Source: Brevipalpus yothersi (lineage: Eukaryota > Arthropoda > Arachnida > Trombidiformes > Tenuipalpidae). From it: DNA of 64,000 bases. The notes beneath the pieces were generated by a model. The model was given only the letters and a program-made list of their open reading frames with translations. It did no database searches and was not told where the DNA came from. The stretch spans positions 60,247 to 124,246 of the forward strand of contig QZCP01000081.1 of the NCBI GenBank assembly GCA_003956705.1, given 5' to 3'. The translations under genes were made by a program, and so were the position numbers. Of this stretch, positions 34,909-46,619 are shown piece after piece; the stretch's first letter is position 1; each line of letters begins with the position of its first letter.

Positions 34909-35445
34909 ATGAGTGATTCAAACACCAAGCGGACCGACTATCTGGATTGGGATGAATATTTTATGGCCACTGCCCATCTGGCTGCAATGAGAAGTAAAGA
35001 TCCTAACACTCAGGTTGGAACTTGTATCGTTAACAATGACAAAAGAATCGTTGGAATTGGTTATAATGGAATGCCTTCTGGATGTAGTGACGACCTATTG
35101 CCATGGGGAAAGTTTTCCGATTCACCTCTGGAAACAAAGTATCTCTACGTATGCCATGCTGAAATGAATGCCATTGCAAATAAAAATTCCGCAGATGTTC
35201 GTAATTGTTCTCTCTACACCACCCTCTTTCCATGCAACGAATGTGCCAAACTCATTATACAATCAGGAATCCGAGAAGTTGTGTATCAATCACTCAAAAA
35301 TGAAGAGAAGCCAGCCAATGTAGCTTCCAAAATAATGCTGGATATGGCTGGTGTTTCAATAAGACAATTCAGCCCAAAGCGAGAGAAAATCATCATCAGT
35401 TTGAAAGAAACTACAATTGAGACAAATCATAAAGTTGACTCATGA
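34909..35445 (+). CDS. DCTD: Deoxycytidylate (dCMP) deaminase
   Basis: Zinc enzyme that converts dCMP to dUMP, feeding thymidylate synthesis. Single-exon 178-aa frame, the length of human DCTD. Zinc and catalytic motifs are complete: H83-A-E85 (VCHAEMNAI) and P108-C-N-E-C112. The N-terminus has DYLDWDEYFMATAHLAA, and GYNGMPSGCSDD is the family signature after the first strand. The C-terminus is slightly different from vertebrates. The AATAAA at 35610-35615 is a likely poly(A) signal; the convergent CABIN1 transcript probably overlaps it. Confidence 0.97.
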   Translation: MSDSNTKRTDYLDWDEYFMATAHLAAMRSKDPNTQVGTCIVNNDKRIVGIGYNGMPSGCSDDLLPWGKFSDSPLETKYLYVCHAEMNAIANKNSADVRNCSLYTTLFPCNECAKLIIQSGIREVVYQSLKNEEKPANVASKIMLDMAGVSIRQFSPKREKIIISLKETTIETNHKVDS

Positions 35446-35647
35446 AAAATTTTATTTGCTCTTAACTTGAAGCTTCCTAGCTAAACCAGAGCATCAGCCA
35501 CAGCCTAATTTTTTTATCTATATTTGTACCAGTGAGTGAGACTTATTTTTGAATCAATAATTTTAGCTGTTTTGACAGATTTGTCCAAGAAAGACAATTA
35601 CAATATCACAATAAAATGATAATTTTTACAAACTTAAAAAAATTCAT

Positions 35648-38600
35648 TCACTCATTCTGTAAGAGCTTTCGACTATCAATAATAGCCCTGACAGTTTCCT
35701 CATCATTTACATTGCATTTCATGAGTTGATCAAAAACTTTCTTCAGTTCTCCTTTGGTTTGATCCATCGGTGTTTCATTCGATTTTGCTTCAGCAAGCTT
35801 GCTTGGTAAAAGGGAAACACAATTCTTGGCAGCATCACGAACAAGGCGAAGACGATCCATATCACTCATATATTTTTTACCAACATCGGGAGTTTTGCTC
35901 AGCTGAGTTGCTACAGTTGAGAGTAAAGTCAAGTCCTTCAAAGCTGAGGCTGTCTTGATAAGAAGACGAGTTGATCTGAACATGTGAGCACTGAAACTAT
36001 TGGATCGATCTATATCGTCAACTGGTATCCGCCATATTCCATTGAATAGGTTATTACTTTTGTGCTCGGCAAAAAGACCTGTGATAGGTTCAAGAATAGT
36101 TTGTTCTGATTGATTGGTGGCATCTCTTTTAGAAACATTCATGAAAGCTTTTTCGTGCACGGCTGAGGCTGTAAATCGACCAAGAAGGATAATCCTGGCA
36201 GCTGGGTAATCTCCACTGACATAAAAATGATGAGCTAGGCAATAAAGTGACTTATAATGATTGGAGAAACGTAAGAGACATCGATGCATGGCTTCCAGGC
36301 AAATTTCTTCCAAGTGTACTTTCAAACGTCTACGAGAATACTTTTCATGTTCAAATTCAATAATACCTAACACGTCCTCCATAACTTCTCGTACATCATC
36401 GGAGATACGAGAGAACTTTTGACTCGAAGAATTTTCTTGACTTGACACATGTTCATGATCACTGTGAGTTGAGGATGAGTGGCGGATTCTTTTTACAAAT
36501 GAGCTTCTCAGTGCTCTCAATAGATGTATCATTATTGTTCGTAGATCATCTTTGGAGATTTTGCTTCTGGATTTCAAATATTTGAGTGCACAAGCATGAG
36601 TTCGATAGTGAATTTCTAGAGCCTCGATGGATAGCTTAGGAGGCTTGTGATAGTCTATCTTACGAGGATAAGCTGCTCCGCTTTTAGCTAAGTACAAGTC
36701 AGAATATTCATAATACTGTAAAGCCTCGAGAGAATTCATTTTCTCAGCAATTTTACCGAGGAAATAATATTGAAGCCATTTTTCATCCTCATGATCAGTA
36801 TTACTAGCTGCTTCAAAACTTTCTCTGGCTTGGTTGAGCATTTTTTTCTCAAGTTTTTCCAGGGTTTCAACACTCTCATCTTCACCATTTAATTTTTCTT
36901 TGAGAGCTTTTCGGAGACGAGAGAAATGGCTTGCCACTATGTACGATAAATTGCCATATTCAATCCATATTTTGGTATTTTCTGGTTCAATTTTAAGAGC
37001 TTGTGAATAACACCTGGAAGCAGAATCTGCCATTTGGCTGATTTTATCATATTCACGAGCTACAGCATCACCCTGTGTAATAAAATTAGAATTAGAACAC
37101 ATTTTGTAGGAAATTCATACATACCCTCAATAGTGTGTTCTCAATAATTTTACCAATTGAAAGAGCACATGCAGCCCAAGAGTCAAATCTATTCAGATTA
37201 AGAGCTAGGTCTTGAACGTAGTGATCTCGAGCTCGTCTGAAATACAAAAGACAATTATGCGAATAACATGGAAAGAATTCTTCTCTCGAGGTGAACTTAC
37301 TTGAATTCTTTGTTCTTGAAATAGAAATCAGCCAAGAAGTAATAGATGTTCTGAGTTATATAGTGTGGCTTAGTAATGAAGTTAGATTTCAAAGATGTAC
37401 CGAGTTTCAAATAATCATCTACGATTTTTGCATCTTTCATTGGGTTATGTTCGGGAGGAATGAGAGGTATTATCTTGCGTAAAAGAATTTCTGTTTCTGA
37501 ATCAATCGAATTACTCTTGATACTATCAAATGCTGGTAAATCGTCGGAATCTGGTACAAAATAACAATAAATAGTATCAACATTCTCCCACTTGAGTTTT
37601 ACGCTACTAGAATGAGGTTGTAAGTAAATAGGGCCAATTCTCTTTGATGGTGGATGATGATAAAGACATGAGAAACATTGAAGTATGAGTTCATCCATCA
37701 TGAATGCGCCGCATCGATTAAACAAATAGTCCGAGGCAGTGAGAAGAAATTCGCCATCTGAATGAGTACAAGAGCCTTTCTTAGCCATAAATTGATGAAT
37801 TACACTGATCAATTCGATGACTTTCTCCTTTCCTTTTCCATTTTTAACCTCGTTCACTATCATGTTCAACAGACAAGCCCATGCAAGCCCATTACACTTA
37901 TCAATAGCAAATTTGAGTAAATTATCAGCAAATTCCCGGAATATTCTAAGATTTCTATCTTTTTTCAAACAAGTTCGAACCATTCGCAAGAATCTTTGAG
38001 AGAAATTCATTGTTCTAGCCACAACATCCAGTCCTTTTTGCCATTCTTCAGATTCTTCGATCGCTTGACAAAGAATGTCTTGTTCTGAGTCGGAAAGTTC
38101 AGGTTTGGGAATGAGTATATCCATAATTTCTTGATATTTTCTCTGATCCAATAGGACAGACAAGCTGTTCTCAGTTAGAGAGTTCTGCATAGAGCGCAAA
38201 AGGTTTGGCTGATAAACTACTTTGTTTGATGCTGATACACAGTTGATGTGCTTGAGTTCCATGTAAGCTATCGCCTCACTAATCAAATCCTGATGAGATT
38301 CTTTACAACCTCTTTGGATTAGCAATCGGAGGAAAAAGTTATCATATTCTTCAGGAGTCATAGCCGTTTCAAGGTGGATCAACATCTGAGTGAGATAAGC
38401 AGACTCCTCATTACTGTACTCAACTTCGAGAGCTGTTAACATCAACTTGAGCTCATCAAGAGAAACATTTTTACCAATTTCAACGATTGTAGGCGATGGT
38501 AGCTCATTCAATGAGCGATGAATGGTGTAAAATTCGGTGAAGAAAGAAGGAACTTTGATAGCACAACTGTTCGCAGAAATGTTGAAGATAAGATCATCAA

Positions 38601-39831
38601 TAATGGCGCTAATCCGTTTGGCTGATCTTTTACATGCCTTTTGCCGACTGATAAATTGCTCAACGATACGATTTTCAACACTCTGATCACCAGGTTTCGA
38701 CATCTCAGCCTGAGATAATTTCAATTCATTCTCCATGCCAACAGCAAAGTTCGGGAACAGAGATGAGACTTTACCAAAAATTCCATCATTGGTAAGTTCA
38801 CAAGAATCATTTGATCTACTCTGATTTCTTTGCACCCTGCTTGATCTTCTTTTGTCAACAAATTCAAATGGAAATTCTTGACTTCCTTTCGATTTCGGTT
38901 TACATCGTTCCTTTTCAACATTGTCATCACTAACACTTTCATCCGTACTCGATATCTCATCAGCTCTTGTTTCATATACTATCGAAACTGGAGAATTCAT
39001 TGAGGTATGATGCTTTCGAATGTCGTTGCATATTTTTTGAATCTGAAGTCCGAGAGATGAAAGTGAAAGAGATATCGTATCAAGATTGAGGGCAAGCTTC
39101 TGTCGTTTTCGTTCAATCTTCTCTTGATCTTCAATGAACTTTCTTTTTCTCCGATCTTTGATTGCTTGAAAACATTCTAAAATTTTGAATGATTTCTCTG
39201 GTGGTTTCCAATCGAGTATCCATTGTAAACTTATCGGCAGCTCTTTTCTCAAAGAAATGCTCACTTTGATGATCTCCGATATGAGAAAATGGGCCTTAGA
39301 GTAGTCTGGTGCAAATTCAAGAGATTTCAAGCATAAATGGAAACAATTCCGATAATCATTGAGCATGAAGTAAATGTCGACCAGCGAATCAATAGCAATC
39401 CAATTATTTTTACTGATTAATAAAGCTTGCTCAAAACAGTATCGAGCCAAGGGAAGATTTAAAAAGTGATCAAGAGCTCTTTTGCCAGTCTCTATCCATA
39501 GTGTCACATCTCTATCATCAAGACAGAGAGCATCCACAAATGGTGTTAAACTATCCGGAATTATGAGGCCCAAATTTTTGAGCGCCAGATATTTCAAGTG
39601 TTCAACATTACTCAGACCATGATCCTTATCCAATCGATTGAGATAGGCAAGAAGATCATTTAACTTTTCTTTCGCCGTATCTTCATCACTATCAATCTGA
39701 CGTAAAGCACCAAAATAAAGGCTCAATAGATGCTCTTCTTGAACTTCCTTTGTCACCGGAATCCGATCTGGTTCATCAAAATCTTCATCAACCGGTGAAC
39801 TAGGCTCATTGAGAGCCTTGATCTTAATCAT
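35648..39831 (-). CDS. CABIN1: Calcineurin-binding protein cabin-1 (TPR protein)
   Basis: Large TPR scaffold that in vertebrates binds calcineurin and is part of the HIRA histone H3.3 chaperone complex. Exons 37301-39831, 37125-37236, 35648-37072; phases agree and give 1355 aa, shorter than human (~2220) mainly because the long Pro-rich C-terminal part is missing. Diagnostic matches: start MIKIKALNEPSS, NLNRFDSWAACAL, RKIDYHKPPKLSIEALEIHY, and FNGIWRIPVDDIDR followed by KTPDVGKKYMSDMDR. TPR-like helices occur in the first ~230 residues and again from ~830. A splice acceptor (TTTTCAG) lies 12 nt upstream of the ATG, so a 5'UTR exon exists further right. The vertebrate C-terminal calcineurin/MEF2-binding part is absent. 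Confidence 0.93.
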
Positions 39832-40659
39832 TTTCTCACAAGCTGAAAATAATTTCAATCACCACAATATACATTCATTAAATCAAAACAATCATAATAA
39901 TATACAAAAACATATATACACACACATTATGACAGCCTGTCTTTGACAGATGATGATGAAACTGATTGTTTTTATTTGAAAGTGAAAACAGATTTACATT
40001 CGACAACTGCGCAAAAGCGCAAAAGAAAAGAGAAAAGTTCTTGACTCGTTCAGATCGTTCTGATTAGTCAAGTTTTACATGTTAATCGATGTGAATTGAA
40101 ATTAAATCAGATTAGATTGTGGTATTTAATTATGGTTCGAGAACATTGTTGAGGACTTGATTTATGGTGTCTTACGGTGCTGACTGTTCTCCGCTCATTT
40201 TCATCCATAATGAATGATGTTATGTAATGGATGAAAATTTTTCCCGCTAATCGTGTGTTCGAGTGTAAAAGCGATTTTTGGTGATGAACTTTCCAAAAAG
40301 AATTTCGAGAAGAAATAATTTTTCTAGAATCAATTGAATATTACGCCTCATCCAAATAGGCTTCATCTAAATATTACACCATGGTGACTTAAAAAGCGCA
40401 GGAATAGAATTTACACGGGTATACATTGTTCTGAGAAAATGTGATTTGATACTGATCGAGTTTTGTGAAAGATATTTAGTGGGCATGTTTCATGATAATT
40501 TTAAAATATACATTGTTGTTGTAGAGAATTCTTTTTAGTTAGCGATACGGGATTGATATCGTCTGACGATAATTGTCATTTGTTAGGAGGTAAAAAAGTG
40601 ACAATAATGAAGACGCGTGTTGAAATTGAGCCGGATGAAAGCCTGTCCCTCTTCTTCAG
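39832..40659. promoter_or_regulatory. Divergent intergenic region CABIN1 / small membrane protein
   Basis: About 830 nt with no convincing exon; probably the promoters and 5'UTR exons of both genes. Contains a short (CA)n near 39917-39926. Confidence 0.5.
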
Positions 40660-40986
40660 ATGGAAAGTAACGATGAGGATAATGATGATGAACACATAAA
40701 ACCGTACAATTCTCAGTCAAAAGATGCCTCTATAGTCCATCCTGATAATGAAGAGGAATCCATAACAAGTATTGTGTCAAAACAAATCTCCGAATCTCTG
40801 AATCTGCTCTCAAATAGTGAGGAAGGCGATGAAAAGACATCACCCAGTAGTATCAATACAGGAATAAGCGATGAACATGTTTTAATTATTATTCCCCTGA
40901 TGATCGCATGGCTCTTGGGACTCTATTCTCTCACAATTTACCTCAACGATAACAAATATTTTGAGCTCGACAGACGTCTCGCATGA
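40660..40986 (+). CDS. Unrecognised small single-pass membrane protein
   Basis: 108-aa frame that I do not recognise. The first ~70 residues are acidic and Ser-rich, probably disordered. One hydrophobic segment follows near residues 73-93 (VLIIIPLMIAWLLGLYSLTI), then a short tail (NDNKYFELDRRLA). This predicts a tail-anchored or type III single-span protein. A splice acceptor (CTTCTTCAG) ends exactly before the ATG, which suggests a 5'UTR intron or trans-splice site and argues the frame is real. A possible ATTAAA signal is at 41205-41210. It could also be the last exon of a longer gene. Confidence 0.55.
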   Translation: MESNDEDNDDEHIKPYNSQSKDASIVHPDNEEESITSIVSKQISESLNLLSNSEEGDEKTSPSSINTGISDEHVLIIIPLMIAWLLGLYSLTIYLNDNKYFELDRRLA

Positions 40987-41331
40987 TCAATTTCACAAAT
41001 TTGGTAAATGTTTACGATGGAAGAGCAACAATTTTCGACCGGACGGAAAGATATTGAAAGTTTTTATGGTTATAATAATCAGCCATCCTTACTACCATAT
41101 GCTCTCAAAAAAGTTTTTATCACCGTGATTGACAACATGTGTAATTTTGATGTATATACCTCATCTTATAAACCACTGAGTGTTGTTAAATATGAATAGT
41201 GCTCATTAAAAAATATTCAACATTTATTATGCACCAGAAAGATTGATTAGAATGTTTATAACAATCGAGGTGTTGGAGAGAGAGAAAGAAAAAAAATTAC
41301 ATAGTTTGTCAGGAAAAAAGAAGAGTCATTT
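40987..41331. other. Convergent 3' region
   Basis: Holds the 3'UTR of the small membrane protein gene and the 3'UTR of the SLC25A51-like gene. Opposite-strand poly(A) signals (ATTAAA at 41205 plus, TTTATT at 41223 for minus) lie within 25 bp. A 63-codon frame at 41008-41199 looks like chance. Confidence 0.5.
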
Positions 41332-42328
41332 CTAATACAAAATTTTTCGAAGCATTTCGTAGCTAGCATTGATTATGCCCCATGAAAGAAATGATCGAGC
41401 ATAATTCAAATGAACACCAGAAAAGATTGCTCTTATGCTTCCTTGTCGTTCTATGTAAACTAATTTGGCAGCTTTGCTCATCGAAATGAAGCTACTTCCA
41501 ACAGGGTTGGTTTGCATCTTCGTTTTTATAACATTAACAGGATAAAAAACAGTGCTTATCAAGGCACCAATACATGCACCTGAGGCAAAATTTACGACTA
41601 GTTCAGACCACCATTTCTTTCTTGGTGGAAAAGTGTCCATAACTTGGTCCCTGAGACTAAAAAACAGAACATTAGATGGACCATTTCTTAATAAAATTGG
41701 AGCAAGACCTCGGTAATATTCTCTGATACCGAATTTTCTGATCTCTTTGAAGGTATGAAATGTATTGTTAAACTGATGATTATATCTCGGATCTTGTAGA
41801 AGAGTTTGAACTCTTTCGAAAGGTGTCAATACAGCTTCCGTACAGCCAGCAAGTAGTGCAGCCACCGTTAATCTGATTGCTGAATAGGCTGCTATGTTTG
41901 GAAATAGAGTATCTAACATTTTTTGATACTGATGATACGTGCCAAACATCAAAGATACTGGAAAATAGAGAGTGTCAAAATGAGTGTCATTGCATATCAA
42001 TGTTTGTGTATCTGTATGTGTGTGTGTGCGAGTAGAAGAGATTACACTTACCACTCAGTGTTTTTGACATTAGAGGAGGCAGAAGACCTCGATATAGATG
42101 ATAAATTCCTTCTTTTCTCAATTGAAGAAGAGCTGAATTCGTTTTCACACCATACATCATTTGTCGAAACATTACTTTGTTAATGGGAAAAGTCAAGCAA
42201 ATATTAATAAATGCAGCTCCATAGCCACAAATGAATTCACGTGAATCATCACATTCGAATGGCTTGGAGGTGACTAGAGAGGTACTATCACCTGGTATTA
42301 CTTTTGGATCATAATTTGAGACACCCAT
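41332..42328 (-). CDS. SLC25A51: SLC25A51-like mitochondrial carrier (NAD+ transporter family)
   Basis: Inner mitochondrial membrane carrier; SLC25A51/MCART1 imports NAD+ in mammals. Exons 42052-42328 and 41332-41957 (94-nt intron, phase 1) give 300 aa, the usual length. Three carrier repeats with MCART-specific sequence: FICGYGAAFINICLTFPI, REGIYHLYRGLLPPLM-like text, TPFERVQTLLQDPRYN, EYYRGLAPILLRNGPSNVLF, YPVNVIKTKMQ, and SFLSWGIINASYE near the end. The match to SLC25A51 over other carriers is clear; substrate is inferred from family. The start at 42328 gives a ~30-residue leader like that of human. Confidence 0.93.
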
Positions 42329-43401
42329 CCGTGAAAAGGAGGATATAAAATATACAATTCGTACAATTATATATTATTATTATTCTCTGATTTATCAGGA
42401 CAATAAATTCAGTAGAGTGAGAGAGAGAGGTGAAGTGAAGATTATTATTATACACTTTTCTTGATGTTAACTTTCACAACCACTAACCCTCATGAACATT
42501 GTATCGGAGAATCCTTGTCTCCTTGTAGAGATAAGCCCAAGTTTTCCATGATCATCAGGAAATCTTGTATATTCACAAGAATTAAAAATTTATCATAATA
42601 ATCACGGTCAAAGGTAAGTGGATCGAAGGAAAACATCGAACAAGAACAATGTTTTTTCGTATATACAGCTGATCATGAATTCTGCTTCGGCGCGAGATGT
42701 AATCGTATTCAGTTTATGTTTCAATTTTTCATCTTTTTCATCTTCGCTGCTTTACACGTCCTCATTTAATTTTGATCCTAATATTCACACCATTTTCTAC
42801 TTGAAATCAATTTACTTAACATACCATCAGTTTCAACGAAACATCGTTGAGTGGTTCCTGATTCAATTTTCTTCTAGAGCTGATCACATTTCTTGTTTTG
42901 TCGTTAGTTTCTGGTTGGACTCACAGATAAGTGTCTGTGGTTGGACTGTTATTCGTACGAACGATGATCCTCGCTGACAAGAGTATGTGTTTGTTGGCAA
43001 AGCTCTAGCATTCGATTGTGATATTGATTGGGAGTAAGATTTTGATTTATCATATTTCATGAGAAAAGATTGGAGTTTGTTTTCGAATGAATTGATAGTT
43101 ATTGATTCGGGACTTATGGCTGTAGATGATCAAGTTTCAAGATTCGGAGGCTTCATTGATTGAACTGATTGTTCAATCGTTGAATCGTGAGAAATATTTA
43201 TCAAGTTGCTGATGAGGTTGAATATTGAGTTTGTATTGTGGAATGAATTTTTATCAATGTTGAGAAGAGATGAATTTTTAATAATAAGATAAGGGTAAAT
43301 TACACCGAAAAAAGGTGAGAATTTTTTTCGGATGAAATCTTATGAGTTGGCGTTAGTCACAAAGTTTTGTATGGCATGAAGAATTTTAGGAATCTTTATC
43401 A
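42329..43401. other. Intergenic, no gene seen
   Basis: Upstream of the SLC25A51-like gene and downstream of the two-domain lysozyme gene. It has (GA)n of about 14 nt near 42419-42430 and a 120-codon plus-strand open frame (42618-42977) with hydrophobic, low-information composition that I judge not to be coding. Confidence 0.5.
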
Positions 43402-46169
43402 CTACCGCTCGAATCCGTAGCATGATTGGAAATCGTTCCAATAAGCTGAATCGAAAAAGGCTTGATTTTCACAGCCTGATCTACCAAGTCGATGGATCGC
43501 TGCAAAATCGATACAATCAATTGTACCATCACCATTGCAATCATGCTGATTGTCTGGCAAGCTAAAAAAATGAAATCAATTGATTAGTTCTCGGAGGAAA
43601 CTTTCGCGATTCTCATGATTTTCAAATAAGATTATATTTCAAAGTGAGCATATTTTCTTGAATAACTCCATGCTCTCGAACTGTATCAGTCTAAAACATT
43701 CTAATATCGTTGTTTGACTGAAGATGTGAACAGACAGATTGAATTTTTTACTGCGAATCAAAATTTCTGAGGCTTCAATTAAGTAACTAGCTTTCGTCAA
43801 AAAATCGATAAGAGGGCTAATTATAGATCGGAATGAAGAATCTCTCTTCTCAATTTCAAACAAGATGTCGGTCACTATTTTTCAAAGCATTTTCCTGCTG
43901 ATAATATCGTCACAAGTGCAGAGTCTTTGGTGCTTATTTCATACCTGAGAAATGCTGTGACAGTCTTTTTGGCACAATCATCATTGGTGACGCAAGTGAT
44001 GAAGTCACTTGATCCACCTGTGTAACCAGGTTTACCAGCAGCCAGCCAGTAAGGTATGCTTATTTGATAAGGTCCACATGCTTGTACACTACCAGATTGA
44101 TAGCATGGATAATTCGAGTCACATTTACTTGTGGCCTTTATTTGAGAGAAAGGGAGAAAAACAGTGATTAAATCAAGGAAAGTTGTACTCAAAAAAATAT
44201 TTACCTCACAGAGACAGCTCAAACATTCTTCCGACATGGTTGAGTTAGATCGACCAGAAGATTCACGTCGGACCAAGGCACTGGAAGTCAACGATTCACT
44301 AGGAGGTGATAGTGGGGTGGTAATATAGCTAGGTTCATCAGGAGGCTGAGTTGGAACAATTTCTGAGACTCTTGCTCTTGATGGATAATCGTAAGGTGGG
44401 CTGCGAGGAGTAACTGGACGTTCTGGCTCATCGAAGCCACTATTGAAATCATCTCTTACTGGTGGCTCTAGGTTTCTTGGTTGTGCTCTTACGTCCTCGA
44501 TGGCGGAGCTTGGTGTCGTGAATGATGATGAAGAATGATCAGGAAAATTTGGTTGACTTAGCTCAGGATTTTCCGAGAATGTTGATCGAGAAAAGTCATC
44601 AGATGGAGGCTGGAATCTTGGTGATGAAACGGGTGGAGGTGGTTGTGTGGGAGAAAAGAATCGGCCATCATTAAAGTAAACACTATCGTTTGCCGGAAAT
44701 GCTGGCTGGGGGCTGTCAAATGGTGTGAATTCATTTGGTCTTCTCTCATCTGGACGATGGATTGAAGATATTGGATCAGTTATTCTATCAGGAGGTCGGA
44801 CATTGGGAATTTCATTAGGAGAATGGGTATTTCGCCAATGGATAACTGAATCGTCTCGAGGAGTTGTCGGCTGATTCACTGGATTCGCTTGTCTTCGAGG
44901 CTCTAGTCCTTGAGGATTTGAGAATCAAATAAAATCACATTAGAATAAAAAAGTTCCATTATGTTGCGGAATTTCATCTTACTTCGTTCATCAATTGGAG
45001 GTCTAGAACATGAGCTGAATTCAGCCCAAAATTTGTCATTGCCAGGAACACCAGGGCCACAATTGGGGCCATACTTGTGTATGAGAGCAAAGTCATCACA
45101 GTTTATCAGCCCATCTCTGTTACAATCTCTTCCAAACCTGAAATGATGAGGAAAAAATCATATACGTTTGGTGCTCATGAACTTGAGGAGGCACAAAATT
45201 TTTTACCTAAGCATGTAGTTGCGAACAGTTGATTCAGCACATTTAGCATTGAGAGCACAACTAACGAAATCCGATCCTGGTTTTCCGCTGTCAGCCTGAA
45301 GGGAGGTAAGAAATGGATGCAAATTAATCAATGGTCTTGAATTCCAAGCTTGCTTTATTACCCAGTAAGGCCATGAAATGAGGTAAGGTCCACAGACATC
45401 TCCATTACACTGTTTGTCAATATTGCAACCGGTGCTTGCTTGACAGAGACACTGAAGACATGATATATCAATCCTAATATTGTTACCTAGAATTTAATTA
45501 ATAATCATTGAACATCAAGGGATAGAAACTCAAAAAAATGGTGGGTTTTGTGAAAACATTTGAAAGAAATCGAGTTTGAAAATATTTTCCTACTAGTCGC
45601 AAAAACTCTCATGAAACAGAAAAAAAGAAATCCTGCTAATCTATCAGAAATTAGAACTCGGTGTAATGATAATGATATTTCTGTTCATCTGATCATTTTA
45701 CCTGAGGATGGTGTCAAATCATAATTCGGGTTAAAGGCTCGGTCAGATGTTGGCTGAGTGGAAACAGTTCGATCAGAACTTCTTGGCTGAGCATTTGGCC
45801 TCGGTCTGCCTGGTTGCGTGCTTGTCCTTGTTGTTGGATCAATCGAAGAGATCACAACATAAGATGATCCTCCTCCATTCGATGGATTAACACCAAAAAC
45901 TTCGTGAGTTGGAGATCGATTGGTCGGTGGCTGATTATCGTATCTGGGTGGAGAATTGAGTGGAGGAGATATAAAATCTCTTCTTACCGGCTCCACGCTG
46001 TAACCACCCGGATTGAGTTGAGGTCGTGTTCGGTTTGCTGGCGGATAATTTGGCCAACTCCAACCCAATGATGTATCCGGTGGCGATGAAATTTCTCGAG
46101 GAACTGCATCTCTTTCCGTAAATGAGATTATTCTGGACGGTGGTGTGAAAGTTCTATCCGAATTTGAAG
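43402..46169 (-). CDS. Two-domain i-type (destabilase) lysozyme with Pro/Ser/Thr-rich linkers
   Basis: Exons (minus): 45702-46169, 45362-45486, 45207-45295, 44983-45137, 44205-44902, 43945-44135, 43402-43561. All phases agree, giving about 629 codons. Order: linker 1 (~155 aa, Pro/Arg/Ser/Thr-rich), lysozyme domain A (CLQCLCQASTGC to FSSC), linker 2 (~230 aa, Pro/Ser/Thr-rich), lysozyme domain B (CLSCLCEATSKC to FQSCYGFER). Each domain has 12 cysteines and the CGPY.IS..YW and DCN.DG..(D/N)C.DFA.IH motifs. The Glu of the muramidase motif (xESGC) is absent in both, as in insect i-type lysozymes, so bacteriolytic activity is doubtful. The first codon is not found: the exon at 46169 begins in phase 2 behind a strong pyrimidine tract, so a signal-peptide exon should lie upstream. 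Confidence 0.85.
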
Positions 46170-46619
46170 CTTCAAAGAGAGTAAAGAAAGAGAGATTGAA
46201 AATGAGAGGAAAAATAATTACACACACTCCTTTTCATCCCATCAGCATCATTCTTGCTTCTCATTCAATCAATACCCATACATTCATGGTCATCCACGAT
46301 ATTTATGACACATTCCGCAAATATTATCATCGTTAACGATCATGATTAAGATCGCTGACGAAACAGTTATTCATCAACTTTGGTTACTCTTGCGCGTAAG
46401 TTTTGTTGTGCTCAGAAGCAGTAATGTTAATGCTTGAGAAGATGTTTGTTTGTTTACGTTGATACAACATTCAACATCAATAACAACACAGCTCACATGT
46501 TGTGATAAAATGTTTTCATACTTATCATCGTTCTCAAAATTTGAACAATTTGAATTACATCCCAAAGAATTGACCACTTGATGATTGATTGGTCAATATA
46601 AGTCTTGATTGATTGAACA
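46170..46619. promoter_or_regulatory. Region between the two-domain lysozyme and Pelota
   Basis: Divergent upstream region. It should contain the missing first exon of the lysozyme gene and the Pelota promoter. The best minus-strand signal-like piece is ALTLLLLSTT near 46430-46460, but no in-frame ATG precedes it; another candidate is an ATG near 46260 giving a non-hydrophobic leader. Unresolved. Confidence 0.4.

Noticed and set aside
42618..42977. 119-codon plus-strand frame
   Set aside because: Hydrophobic, Ser/Phe-rich text typical of chance frames in AT-rich DNA, with no neighbours or signals that support it.
43639..43875. 78-codon minus-strand frame inside an intron of the two-domain lysozyme gene
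   Set aside because: Flanking exons splice in phase without it; composition is that of AT-rich intron and no family is recognisable.
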